The position numbers and the translations under genes are program-made. 64,000 nt of DNA from Nelumbo lutea. Taxonomy: Eukaryota; Streptophyta; Magnoliopsida; Proteales; Nelumbonaceae. Shown here in pieces: positions 1 to 11,060 of the stretch (its first letter is position 1; the number at the start of each line of letters is the position of its first letter). Location: contig JAKGHH010000005.1 of the NCBI GenBank assembly GCA_022828595.1, positions 60,569,655-60,633,654 on the forward strand, read 5' to 3'. Under the pieces are notes generated by a model. The model did not search any database. It was not told the origin of the DNA and worked only from the letters and a program-made list of their open reading frames with translations.

Positions 1-1353
1 AGATATCGAATGTTCCCATGCATTGCACGGGCCCTACTAGTATCAATATATAAAACAAGCCTAAATTTACAAAAATAAATATCAAATATAGTATAACATA
101 TAAAAAAAAATGTCTAAACCTAAATTCCCTCTTAGTTCTAAAGAACTTTAAATGAAAATTTTAAATGGGGTGAGAGAGAGAACATTTCAAATCCTATACC
201 ACTAGGGCTGCAACTTAGGTTGGGTTGGGTTGAAGTTCAAATTAAGGAAAAGGGTTGAAAAGTGTGAACCCGGCTTAATTTTGGGTTGGGTTATGATTGA
301 GGTCTTGGTTAACCTAAACCAACTTAGTTTCATATTATATAAGCATTCATGATTCATGCGTGTATTTAACTACTTCTGTATATATGCATATACGCATGTG
401 GAATGTATGTATATATTTGAGCAACCATGCATCTCTCTCTCTCTATATATACCTATCTATCTATATACACATACATTCATACTTACATATATAATTATGT
501 TATATACCTATATATGTATTTATACTAACAATTTTGTTTTTAAAGGCAATTTTTTTTCAAATACATTATAATTATGTCATTTTACACGTGATGATGATAA
601 AATTGAATTGGCCTACTATTGTCCAAGAAATAAGAGCATCCAACAAAAGAAAGTTGAGAAATCAGGCCAACCCGAACCCGGCCTGAAAACTTCAAGTTGG
701 ATTAGGGTTGACCACTTGACGTGAATCCAACCTAACACAGTTAAATTAAATATTTATAAAATAGTATCTTCTCAGACTCCAATTTTAATAGAACCGGATG
801 GAGTTAAAATCAAATTCAGACCTATTCTCATCCAATTATTATTAATGAGATGCAAGTTTTAACAATCAAATTCGGGATAACTGATTAAAGTCAAATCGGG
901 TATCGGACTTTCGAGTCCGTTGAAGGAATACTTATGCCACAAAATGACAAGATTAATTTGATAATAAAAAACGAAACAAAAGTAAAGGGTTTTAGCCTAT
1001 TACTCCTGTATTTGCATAAAAACCCTTCTTATTACCTTACGTTTTATCACTGCAGTGACTACTGATTAGGGCCCTCCCGTCATGTGAGGTTATCTTGGGG
1101 CTCCGCCAGTCCGCTCCCGATCCTTGCTCCGATCCCCAAACCCGACGGTATCACAAATCCTTTCTTCACATTTCCCTCCAGAAAGTCAGAAACAACCACC
1201 GTCGCCAGCCTCGATTCATGGGGTTGTTAAGTGCTCTCTCGTTGATAGCAGTCATCTTCTCAGTTGAACTGTTGAAGTCTCGTACATAATCACCATCGAA
1301 CAAATTTGAACCCTGGAGCTGGAGGAGAATCATGATTACCGATCGTCTCCGCC
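1..1353. other. Upstream region of the PPR gene with a hAT-like remnant
   Basis: No gene is seen here. Positions 203-760 carry GGTTGGG- and CCAACCC-rich stretches that begin with a TAGGGCTGCAAC-like end near 204. This resembles the left terminus of the non-autonomous hAT elements elsewhere in the window, but no matching right end or target duplication is visible. Positions 356-540 are low-complexity AT/TATA dinucleotide DNA. The promoter and 5' leader of the PPR gene must lie in roughly 1000-1353, but no clear TATA box decides the start. Confidence 0.45.
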
Positions 1354-3759
1354 ATGAAGAATGCTGCCCTTGCTTCTTCATCTCTCTTTACAGATGTCCG
1401 AGCAACCGCCAACCGTTACGCTGCCCTACTGCAGCTCTGCTGCCCCCAAGGTCCAAAATCTTACTCCCTTGCACGGAGTGTCCACGCCCACATGATCACT
1501 TCAGGTTTCAGGCCACGCGGACACATCCTCAACCGTTTGATCGACATCTACTGCAAGTCCCGCAACATCGCTTACGCCCGCCACCTCTTTGATGCAATTC
1601 CCAAACCAGACATTGTTGCCCGGACGACCCTGATTTCTGCTTACTCCGTTGAAGGGTCATTGAAGCTTGCGCGAGAACTATTCGATGGAACGCCGGTAAG
1701 TGTTCGTGATACCGTTTCCTACAATGCGATGATTACGGGGTATTCGCATAATGGTGACGGTCACTCCGCCGTTAAGCTCTTCTCTGACATGAGGTGTGAC
1801 TGCTTGCGACCCGATAATTTCACGTTGACTAGCGTTCTCAGTGCGCTGGTCCTTATTGTCGATGATGAATTGCAATGCCAACAGTTTCACTGCACCGTGG
1901 TAAAGTCAGGATTGGAATCTGTTGTGTCTGTGTTGAATGCGCTTATATCTCTTTATGTGAAGTGTGCAGGATTCTCTTCGTCATTGATGAACTCTGCTAG
2001 GAGGTTATTTGACGCAATGCCAGAAAAAGATGAACTGTCGTGGACAACGATGATCACTGGGTATGTGAAGAGAGGTGATCTTGATGCTGCACGCAAGCTT
2101 TTTGATGGGATGACAGAGAAGTTGGAAGTTGCTTGGAATGCAATGATTTCAGGTTATGTCCACCACGGTTTCACTTTGGAGGCACTGGAGATGTTTAAGA
2201 GGATGCGTTCTGAGGGAATTCAGTTTGACGAGTTCACTTACACAAGTATTCTCAGTGCTTGTGCGAATGCTGGATTGTTTAGGCATGGAAAGCAGGTGCA
2301 TGCATACATTCTACGCACAGAAGCAAAACCTGCTCCCGATTTTTCATTACCTGTTAATAACGCATTGGTCACTTTGTACTGGAAAAATGGTAAAGTTGAT
2401 CAGGCGCGTAGAGTTTTTGACAGAATGTTGGAAAGGGATCTTGTATCATGGAATGCAATCTTATCAGGATATGTGAATTCAGGGCGCATTGATGAAGCTA
2501 AAATCTTGTTTGAAGAAATGCCAGGGAGGAACCTTTTGACATGGACAGTAATGATTTCAGGGTTTGCACAAAATGGGCTTGGTGAGGAAGGGCTGAGGTT
2601 ATTCAACCGAATGAGAATAGAAGGAATTGAACCATGTGATTATGCATTCACTGGTGCTATAATTGCCTGTGCTGGCCTTGGAGCACTGGAGCATGGGCGG
2701 CAGCTCCATGCACTGCTTGTTCGTTTTGGATATGATTCAAGCCTGTCAGCTGGAAACGCACTGATGACAATGTATGCAAGGTGTGGGGCTGTTGAGGCAG
2801 CCCATCATGTTTTCCTTACAATGCCTTATATGGACTCCGTTTCTTGGAATGCCATGATTGCCGCACTTGGACAGCATGGACATGGTGCTCAAGCACTTGA
2901 GCTCTTTGACCGCATGTTGAAGGAGGGCATATTACCTGATCGGATCACCTTCCTCACAGTTCTATCTGCTTGTAGCCATGCAGGTCTGGTGAAGCAAGGA
3001 TGTGCTTATTTTGAGTCAATGGATCGCATATATGGTATTAGTCCAGGTGAAGATCATTATGCACGCTTGATTGATCTACTATGTCGAGCAGGGAAATTTT
3101 CAGAAGCAAAAAATGTAATTGAAACAATGCCATTTCAACCAGGTGCCCCTGTTTGGGAGGCACTTCTTGCTGGTTGTCGGATTCATGGTAATATGGACCT
3201 AGGGATCCAAGCTGCAGAACGACTTTTTGAGCTGATGCCAAAGCATGATGGGACTTATATCTTGTTGTCAAACATGTATGCCAACATGGGCCAGTGGGGC
3301 AATGCGGCTGAGGTCCGGAAACTAATGAGGGATCGAGGGGTGAAGAAAGAGCCTGGTTGTAGCTGGATTGAAGTTGGAAGCAAGGTCCATGTATTCTTGG
3401 TAGATGACACAATGCACCCTGAGGTGCAGGAGGTGTACAGATATCTTGAGAAACTAGGACTGGAGATGAGGAAGTTAGGATATATCCCAGATACTAAGTA
3501 TGTATTGCATGATGTCGAGTCTGAGCACAAGGAATATGCCTTGTCTACCCATAGTGAGAAGCTAGCAGTTGCGTTTGGGCTCTTGAAGCTTCCCCGTGGA
3601 GCCACAGTTAGGGTTCTCAAGAACCTTAGGATCTGTGGGGATTGCCACACTGCATTCAAGTTCATGTCTAAGGTAGTGGAGAGAGAGATTGTTGTGAGAG
3701 ATGGGAAGAGGTTTCACCATTTTCGGGATGGTGAATGTTCTTGTGGCAACTATTGGTGA
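1354..3759 (+). CDS. DYW-type pentatricopeptide repeat protein (At1g25360-like)
   Basis: An intronless 801-residue reading frame starting at ATG 1354, typical of plant PLS-class PPR proteins. Such proteins bind organelle transcripts one nucleotide per repeat, and the DYW domain acts as the cytidine deaminase in C-to-U RNA editing. Repeats with motifs such as SWNAMI, NALI, YARLIDLLCRAGKF and GLGEEGLRLFNRM run from about residue 40 to 600, followed by E/E+ motifs and a DYW domain. The deaminase-like zinc signature is present: His733-Ser-Glu735 and Cys761-x-x-Cys764-His765. The protein ends in NYW rather than the canonical DYW, a common variant. The overall reading matches the Arabidopsis At1g25360 family along its length, as far as I can judge by recall. 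The N terminus lacks an obvious strong transit peptide, so mitochondrial or plastid location is inferred from the family. Editing targets cannot be read from the sequence. Confidence 0.95.
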   Translation: MKNAALASSSLFTDVRATANRYAALLQLCCPQGPKSYSLARSVHAHMITSGFRPRGHILNRLIDIYCKSRNIAYARHLFDAIPKPDIVARTTLISAYSVEGSLKLARELFDGTPVSVRDTVSYNAMITGYSHNGDGHSAVKLFSDMRCDCLRPDNFTLTSVLSALVLIVDDELQCQQFHCTVVKSGLESVVSVLNALISLYVKCAGFSSSLMNSARRLFDAMPEKDELSWTTMITGYVKRGDLDAARKLFDGMTEKLEVAWNAMISGYVHHGFTLEALEMFKRMRSEGIQFDEFTYTSILSACANAGLFRHGKQVHAYILRTEAKPAPDFSLPVNNALVTLYWKNGKVDQARRVFDRMLERDLVSWNAILSGYVNSGRIDEAKILFEEMPGRNLLTWTVMISGFAQNGLGEEGLRLFNRMRIEGIEPCDYAFTGAIIACAGLGALEHGRQLHALLVRFGYDSSLSAGNALMTMYARCGAVEAAHHVFLTMPYMDSVSWNAMIAALGQHGHGAQALELFDRMLKEGILPDRITFLTVLSACSHAGLVKQGCAYFESMDRIYGISPGEDHYARLIDLLCRAGKFSEAKNVIETMPFQPGAPVWEALLAGCRIHGNMDLGIQAAERLFELMPKHDGTYILLSNMYANMGQWGNAAEVRKLMRDRGVKKEPGCSWIEVGSKVHVFLVDDTMHPEVQEVYRYLEKLGLEMRKLGYIPDTKYVLHDVESEHKEYALSTHSEKLAVAFGLLKLPRGATVRVLKNLRICGDCHTAFKFMSKVVEREIVVRDGKRFHHFRDGECSCGNYW

Positions 3760-4780
3760 ATAGGATGATATTTTGAAATAGACATCATGTAAATCATTGA
3801 CCCCTTGTTTGATGGTAAATGACTTTGGCCACTCACATCAAGAAGGCAACTTGGAACCAATGATTAATTACCAAGGAGTTGCAAAACATTTGTTACCAAG
3901 GATAAGGAATAAGGATATATCTGAACATGTTGGTTTCATATACAGGAAGAACCATGAGGACTTTCTTGAACTTTTCACAATGTTTTGGTGATTCGATGCA
4001 CTAACCATGTAAATCAAGGACCAATTATTGTGGAAGGGTATCAGTTCAGTCTTTTATTGACTCATGTTTTGGAGAGGGATATGGTGGAAAGTGCAAGTTT
4101 GGAGATAGTCTAGGTGAAGGTGGATTTTTTTTTATAAGTAATTGAAGATGGAAATCTCTATTAATGAGGTGAGCTTGATGCTTTATTTGGGGACATTTCA
4201 AGGGTGAACCAACTGAAGCTAAACTTCAGTCAACCATTGATTTTCAGGTGCATCTGCAAATTAATTGATGAGATGTCTGGTTCCCGAAGAGATACATAAT
4301 AATGGCTTATGGTAGTAAGCCATTGGTCCTGGGATTGAAGTTTACAGAAAATGTTTTGACAACCAAAGTGCAAACTTTTGGTGGCGGAAGAACTTGCTAA
4401 TTCTTGCCAGAATTTGAATAGCATGGCTATTATTTGATAGGCTCATGAGCTGTTACATTGATTCCCTTTTCTGAGGTCTTACATATATTTAGCCGGTGTA
4501 GTCTAACACATGCATCTTTGGAATATGTGCATCTAACCTATTTTGTTCTGTCTACAATTCATTTTTAGGAAAAAGAACTTCAGCAATGGCATAGTTCATT
4601 GGCATAGTCCATTAAGAAGGATATATATGTCACAAACCACTAATTTTGTTTTGGAACACTGCTAATGTCAGTCAATTATTGGAGAACTTATGTGCAACGT
4701 GCCTTTTCCAATTTTAGCCTGGCCAAGGTGGTTTAATGAGTAGCACATGCTGGTGCCAGTTTTTTCAACCTTTCATTGAC
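3760..4780. other. 3' flank of the PPR gene, no gene seen
   Basis: AT-rich DNA after the PPR stop. It probably contains the 3' untranslated region. Short open frames here are not conserved-looking and have no recognisable domains. Confidence 0.4.
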
Positions 4781-5249
4781 CTGGTGACCTGGTCACAATA
4801 TAAATTTACTTTATTGTCTAACTAATGAAGTACCAAGTAGAACATTGCTTATATTTAATTTCAGAATGATGAGAATCAAACAAGTAATTGGATAGCTGGG
4901 TTATCCAATGGCTATTAGTTTGATTAATGGTCAATCCAAGAGGCAACACTTTTATTTCATGGATCCAGGACACCTATTGATTTGGTCAGTATGATCTCAT
5001 CTAGTATGAACTAGGACACCTGGTGACCTGGTCACAATATAATTGACTTTATTGTCTAACTAATGAAGTACCAAGTAGAGTATTGCTTATATTTAATTTC
5101 AGAATGATGAGATTCAAACAAGAAATTGGATGACTGGGTTATGCAATGGCTATTAGTTTTATCAATGGTCAATCCAAGAGGCAACCCTTTTACTTCATGG
5201 ATCTAGGATGCTATTGGTTTGGTCAGTATGAACTGTCTCATCCTGCTAT
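4781..5249. repeat. Tandem duplication, period about 239 bp
   Basis: Two adjacent copies of an approximately 239-bp unit. The phrase ctggtgacctggtcacaata starts at 4781 and again at 5020. Long matched stretches follow in the same order, including the ttattgtctaactaatgaag and ggtcaatccaagaggcaac segments. The copies differ by scattered substitutions and small indels, so the duplication is not recent. No reading frame is shared. Confidence 0.85.
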
Positions 5250-5855
5250 TCTCATGAGTGATATTATGCTTTTTTGCTCATCTTCATCTTTGGTGTCTTT
5301 CTTGTTGACCACAGTGTGGTGACAGGGGCCATTTTTCCCACTCTATTGATGATGATCATACCATACATGTTCAAATTGATGGGCATAGAAGTACAGTTTG
5401 AAATCTGGAGAATCACTTTATTTTTCTTTTAATGATATTGTTCTGTTAGAACATGAAAATTATCTTTGACATTACTGTTATTGAGAAAGACTTCAAAACA
5501 CTTTAGTTGGAAACCATCCTGGACATTAGTGTGGTCGAGCAAGACCTTAAAGCTTGTAATTGGGAAATCTTAGTTATTTCAGAAAGAAATGGAGAAGATT
5601 GAAAAAGTTCTAAAATAGAGATTGTATTCTGAATGGTGGTCTTTGCATCCTCTTTTGTGCACATATGAAACTTTTTTCTTCTCAAAACTGCATTATCAAT
5701 CATGGGTTAATCACCTCATATGAGACCCCTTCAACCAAAAAAAAAAAAAAAAACAGAAGTCCTAAAATCAGTTCAGTTCTAGAAAATTCATTTAACATTT
5801 TGCATATTTTCTCATTTTGAGAAACTGAGGGGAGATGCATATGATGCATGTAGGT

Positions 5856-6020
5856 AAGGGCCATCACTCATTGATGCCCCTGCTATCTAGGGCTTTGGAA
5901 GGGGCATACTGGACGTAGATCCAACCTTTGGCAATTTTTTTTTTTTTTGACACAGTGGCCAATCTCAGACTCATACCCTTGTTCTCATGCATGCCAGCCT
6001 GAGATTTTACTATTGCACCA
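5856..6020 (-). mobile_element. tRNA-derived SINE with target-site duplication
   Basis: On the minus strand the element starts with a tRNA-like TGGTGCAATAGTAAAATCTC. A weak B-box-like segment follows (ggtatgagtctg), then an internal A-run (T-run at 5936-5950 on the plus strand) and a 3' body rich in CCCTTCC/GCAGGGGCATC motifs. Direct repeats of 18 bp with one mismatch flank it (5838-5855 catatgatgcatgtaggt; 6021-6038 catataatgcatgtaggt). The layout of a tRNA-like head, internal A-rich part and non-tRNA tail is that of plant SINEs of the Au/other tRNA-type group. The exact family is not assigned. Confidence 0.75.
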
Positions 6021-6109
6021 CATATAATGCATGTAGGTGACAAATTCAAATTTTAGTTTGCTAGAAATTTGCGGACACAAGACTCCAGCTTGTAGTAATT
6101 ATGCTTATA

Positions 6110-6201
6110 TTTGTGAACTTTCTTATTTTAAATGGATGCAGAACACAGTTCTCTTAGTGGTAACTGTAATTTGCATCCATTGAAATAAGAAAGTTTACAA
6201 A
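6110..6201. repeat. Short foldback (92 bp near-perfect hairpin)
   Basis: The left arm tttgtgaactttcttatttt and the right arm, read in reverse complement as tttgtaaactttcttatttc, pair across the whole element, with the loop near the cttagtgg segment. Size and AT content fit a tiny Stowaway/other MITE. A microRNA-like hairpin origin is also possible. No unambiguous target duplication was found. Confidence 0.7.
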
Positions 6202-7110
6202 GATAAGTGGAATGTTACAATGTCATATTGACAGAGGCTATTTTTGGGACAATCATTCTTGTTACATCTTCAGGAGCTAGTACAGCTGTATCCAGGGAAG
6301 ACACTCCCCTGACTCAAAGACACATTGAGCTTAACATTACTTACCTCCTTGGTTGGAGAGGGGATAATACTGTAGCTACAATATTTTTCTACAGACTTTA
6401 CGTACTTGTAATTTATAAATGCTCTATGAAATGTTTCTCTCCCTCCACATTAATACAAATATACCTGTCAAAAAAAAAAAAACGAATTAGGTGCGCTTGG
6501 TGGGACTCTGGTGTGTATGTGTGTGTTGTGAGCGCGCCTGTGTATGAATATGTGTGAGTGCATGATGTTACTCTTTACAATCACAGCATGTTGTCATAAT
6601 GCAATTGGTTGTTTCATCAATGTAGATTGTGGTACTCCAGAGAAAGCTATTACCTTTTAATAAATGAATGATCATGCAAGACCCACCATTTACCAAGGGA
6701 AAAGAAGGATATCAACCTAGATATAAGCAACCATCTTCGAGGCAACCATTAATTTTGCAAAAGTTTTCTTCTGGGGCTAAAACATATCCTAGAAGATCCA
6801 GAGGTTACAATAATTTATATTTGGATGATGGTAGCTGAATGATGCATTACCTCTTGGATGCACATAAGGTCCAGTATACTTAGCTTTTCTTTTGGAGATT
6901 TTTCTGACACTACTGAAGCTATTATATGAAGAGTTTACCAAGAAAAAAGAAAAAAAAAACAAAGTTGTTTATATGAGGGGGGTATGAATATCCTTGTGTG
7001 AGCAGCATGAGGTGATTAATTGATGGTTGTGAAGAACTTTTCAGCTACTGGGGTTTACCCATATAAGGCCATTACATCAAAAGTTGGTAAGTTACAGTTC
7101 TAGCATCTAC
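6202..7110. other. Non-coding, possible LINE tail
   Basis: No gene recognised. The stretch 6400-6483 ends in an A-run after a segment resembling plant LINE 3' ends (…cacattaatacaaatatacc then poly-A), but no reverse transcriptase remnant or target duplication could be tied to it. Confidence 0.3.
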
Positions 7111-7320
7111 GGGGCTGTTTGTTAATGGTACATAGCTGAATTAAATGGTTTGCATTGTCCTTCATTGAATAAGCCATCAAGTAATTTGTGAGCTCATTAA
7201 TGGCTGAATAGCATGTTGGGGTTGATTATAAATCTAAATATTTTATTGCATTATTATTTTATCCACTAAAAACAAAGTAATTAGTCAGTTCAGCCACTTT
7301 AGCTATTGTTAAATGACCCC
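7111..7320. mobile_element. MITE-like foldback (210 bp)
   Basis: The left end ggggctgtttgttaatggta and the reverse complement of the right end (ggggtcatttaacaatagct) form imperfect terminal inverted repeats of about 30 bp around an AT-rich core with no coding capacity. The superfamily is not certain. Confidence 0.55.
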
Positions 7321-7407
7321 GAAACTGGTTTAGAAAGAAATATGCTATGTGAAAGAAAATCTGAATTGGGAATCCGGATTAGATGCACTTGATGGCTGTG
7401 TTGGGTG

Positions 7408-7530
7408 GCTGCTTAATCAATAATAATGGTCCACATCAGCCATACACATCAAGGAGAGATTGGATTAGAGTGGTTGTGGGGTATGTACACTTGACGGCTG
7501 ACGTGGAGCGTTATTATTGGTTAAATAACT
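7408..7530. repeat. Inverted-repeat element related to a copy near 63030
   Basis: The arms taatcaataataatggtcca (7412 onward) and, reversed, aaccaataataacgctccac (about 7504-7523) lie on either side of a short spacer. A related half-copy lies at about 63028-63082 (ggggcatatacacttgatga, then ttattattggttaaaca), so this is a dispersed repeat family. No coding content. Confidence 0.5.
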
Positions 7531-8148
7531 GCTAATACAAACTTTAAATGAAGTTAATCTAGATCCCAATTTAGAGCCTAGTTACATGATAGCCCAATTT
7601 TAAGGTGGACCTCCTTTTTGGATCCAAATGTGGCAGAAAGAATTTGTGGGTTAAATTATGGATCTGATTCACTCCATCTCATGCCATGGACGGAGAATTA
7701 CAGTAAGTAGAAAGCTCGGGGACGGGTTGGACCAAATTTGGAACATTAGTAACATTAATGATCTGTATTCAATCAACCCTTCATAGGACCCTAGATAGCT
7801 CATAGCTGGGACCAACACCGGATAACAGCCTTTTTTATTTATCGATCTGAGGTGGCCCAGCCTAACTTGGTTATGAAAATCAGGTTATTTGGTGGATTAA
7901 GTTTACATGTTCTGATTTCCAGTTCAGGATTGAGGTATGCTTGGTTGGATTGGGCTTGGTCCCCGACTGAACGTGGCCCGAGTTGCATCCTCTCCATATC
8001 ATCTATGACATGAATGGGCCTGGGTTCTGATGTTTGGTGTAGATTTTGATTCTTTATGACAGATGTGAACCATTACTTGGACTGTAAACGGATCCATGAT
8101 TCAGAATCAATCCATTGAATCGCCTACGTATGTGCATTGCATTGTTTC

Positions 8149-8718
8149 TAGAGGTCTAAGCTGTGCCGTGCTGGCCCGCGGGCTGTCACAGGCCGTGCCG
8201 CCCTCCCCAATGAAAAGTTTGGGGGTCGGCCCGGCCGGTCCTGGCCCATGGCTCAAGCCCGTGTGGGCCCATTCCGTGCCGCGGGTTGGGCTGGCCTTTG
8301 GGCCAAGCCTTGGCCCAATCCGGGCCATGGACCGGGTTAAAGCTATTTTTGCCTATTTATTTAAAAAAATTGAAAATAAATATTTATTTTATTAATATAT
8401 TATATATTATATATTATTATATAATTATAATTTATATAATATATTATATTATATATATAAATATATATAAATAGTATATATGAGCCGTACTTGGCCATGC
8501 CAGGCCAAGCCGTGGGCTGGGCCTTGCTGGCACATGGGCTGCGGGCGGCACAGCCTGCTTGGTCGTGCCGTGCCAGCCCGGCCCATGGACCTAAAACCCT
8601 AGGCCCAGCATGGCACGAACCATCATTCCAGGTCTGGCACGGCCCATATGCCGGGCCATACTGGTCCGGTCCAAAGTCGGACCGGGCTGTGGGCAGCACG
8701 GCCAGATTTACACCTCTA
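8149..8718. mobile_element. Non-autonomous hAT element, 570 bp, perfect 8-bp target duplication
   Basis: Flanked on both sides by the 8-bp direct repeat attgtttc (8141-8148 and 8719-8726). Terminal inverted repeats start TAGAGGTCTAA on the left and TAGAGGTGTAA on the right (reverse complement). An 8-bp duplication with TAGNGGTGTAA-type ends is diagnostic of hAT. The arms are very GC-rich, with imperfect GGCCCG/CGTGCC repeats mirrored on the two sides. The core (about 8355-8475) is almost pure A/T. There is no transposase. The open frames seen here are products of the repeats. Confidence 0.88.
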
Positions 8719-8770
8719 ATTGTTTCATACTTAAATTACATTCCAGTGGTTAAATGGTAACTTATGAAGG

Positions 8771-8819
8771 AGAATGTCATCTTCTGATTGATAAAAAAAA
8801 CAGAATGTCATCTTCCGAT
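8771..8819 (+). repeat. Tail-only micro-insertion with 18-bp direct repeats
   Basis: agaatgtcatcttctgat (8771-8788) and agaatgtcatcttccgat (8802-8819) flank 13 bases, tgataaaaaaaac. The inserted bases look like the end of a LINE tail (TGATAAAA…) plus poly-A, so this reads as an extremely 5'-truncated retroposon with its target duplication. Confidence 0.6.
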
Positions 8820-10540
8820 GGACATGAGTAAGGTAACTAAAGTCTTACATCTGATGCCTAGTTTTGTTCTTTCGTATTTGTGGCAGCAGCACTTGTGATC
8901 GTGCCAACTTCCGATGCAATCACAGAGAGAGTTTCAGAAAGAAGGGTTTTGACACCTTACTTGGCAATTGGCATTGTGATTACCTTTAAAAATACTTTGT
9001 TTGGCTGCTTTCTAGTTCCTATCCAATGTGGTAGCAGAACAAAGACTGAAATGCAAGGAGCTATGTACTCTTTGTATTGTGCAAGGTAGATTGAAGGTTG
9101 AAGGGTTCATAATATAACATCATGTTTTTAGCTTCATTTTCTGGCCATCTGAAAGATTAGCTAGCTACTGCAGTGCAACCTTGGATTCTTTCTCGGGTAT
9201 GAGGCTATGAGCTGTATTGATTTTTCTTCATTACTCTTGTTTTCTATGTTCACTATTGACTGCATCAGATATCAGCAATGGTAAAAGATGATAAGGTTGC
9301 TGGATTGCGCGTTTTGGGTTTTGTTTTTCTAGTTTGGTTTCTTCATTTCTGTACTTAGACTTGATGATGGTAGATTTTGGGTGGGTTGAGTATTGAATAG
9401 TAATCTCTGTGTGAACACCAGGGCCCATCAAATGGCCATATTCTAAGGCACTTATTCTGCATGTAATGAAATGCTTTTTCTCCGATTTTTATTTATATAA
9501 ATGTAATGATAGGGTGTCGCTGCCTTACTGCACTCTTTTTTGTATAATTGCATGATAAATGCATGGGTTTTAGCTATAGTTCTTTGCTTGGGCTTCAATG
9601 GGCGACTAAATCTGTTCTTTACTCAAAGTAAGGAGGTTTTTTTTTTTTGATGCAGCTGTTTGATTTTCTCTGCTATGAATATCCAAGTAGATTTTTGACA
9701 TTGGTATCTATTCTTGAAAATGTCCATTGCTGGATTGACTTGTAGCTTCTCCAAGTTTTCTTTCCACACCTAAACAAGGACCCAGGTCCTTATGCAGGTG
9801 AGTTTCAATTTCTCCCCATATAGGGAGGTTTAGGAAAATGATGGTATTTTTGCTACATTTGGACAGATATAGTTGATATGAAGGAGCTCTTGAAAGTCAG
9901 TAGCTTGTTAGCTTCTTGGCAGTGTAATTCATGTTAATTTTTTTTCTATTGTGATGCTCCTGTAGAAATTATTGCTCCAGATACACATGGATATATAAGT
10001 TCCAACAAATTCATAGGATCAAGAGCACAATGGATGTTCCCCTTGGTGATATGTCTGCTTATTCTGGTAATTATTTCCATTTTTCCCAAAATTCAGTACC
10101 TAGCCAGATTCAATGTTAGTTTGTTTAAATCCGTGATGAAATATTTCATACACCAACAAAAATGAACATACCAGAATAATAAAAGGAAATGAAATAACCT
10201 TGTTGAGTAGTTATCTTTTTGTTTTTTAATAAGTAGCAGTTGTCTATCCATTAGAGCTTAAAAATATGTACAAGGAAAAAACAGAAAGGAAAATATTGAG
10301 AAAGGCGCTATTGAGAATTGGTTGAAGGCTTGATTAAAAATTTTCATCTCCTGATGGATGAGATACCATCCTAGCTTTGGAGTAGTATGCCCATTTTAGA
10401 GTCCCAAGAAGAAGAAGCGGTCCAGGAAGAACAAAGTTATAGAATCTTTAAATGAGTGTAGTTGGATGATATGACCTTTCTAAACAGGGTTATGTTCATT
10501 CCAACACATATTTGGGCAAATGTTTTAAAAGGAGTGGGAG

Positions 10541-11060
10541 GTGCACCCCCAAAACACCTTGAGGCGGGTATGCTGGAAGCATTTATGCATTCAAGGGATA
10601 CACCTCAAGCGCCTTTTGCATGAGGCATACCAGAGATGCACACCTCATGCATGCCTTGTACAAAAAGAAGAAGGAAAGAAAAGAAAAGAAAGGAAAGGAA
10701 AGGAAAGGAAAGGAAAGGAAAAGTCAACAGTCATGATTGTGTCAAGTGTTCAATGTTTTGGACAGGTCTTGTGGAGGTTGCGATGTTGATAAGGAATGCT
10801 TTCATTGCAAAAAAGGAAAGTAAAAGTAAAGGAAAGGAAAGGGAAGGGAAGCAAAAAGGAAGTCTGGGACCCCCTCCCCAACACCCTTTTGTTGCAGCCC
10901 AATTTGTTTTGTTGTGCCAAGAGGTCCTGTTGAAGCAGAGGTGAGCAAGCAATTTTTAATACGAGTCATCTTGCATAAAAAAGAAGAAAAAACAATAACT
11001 CCTTTTCCTTCTTCTTCTCCTTCTTCTTCCTCCTCCTCCTCCTCCTGCTGCTGCTGCCCT
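10541..11060. repeat. Simple-sequence tracts (GGAAA)n and (CCT/CTG)n
   Basis: Pentanucleotide GGAAA/AGGAA arrays occupy about 10670-10722 and 10808-10850, and a CTT/CCT/GCT trinucleotide tract runs from about 11005 to 11066. All lie in the long intron of the CPP1-like pseudogene. Lysine-rich and leucine-rich open frames here are artefacts of these repeats. Confidence 0.8.

Noticed and set aside
3038..3665. Two minus-strand open frames of 124 and 136 residues
   Set aside because: Shadows of the PPR gene, with no independent motifs.
8096..8699. Open frames of 60-99 residues on both strands
   Set aside because: They are built from the GC-rich mirrored repeats of the hAT element and have no domain.
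10636..10952. Lysine-rich (plus) and leucine/serine-rich (minus) open frames
   Set aside because: Products of the GGAAA simple repeat.
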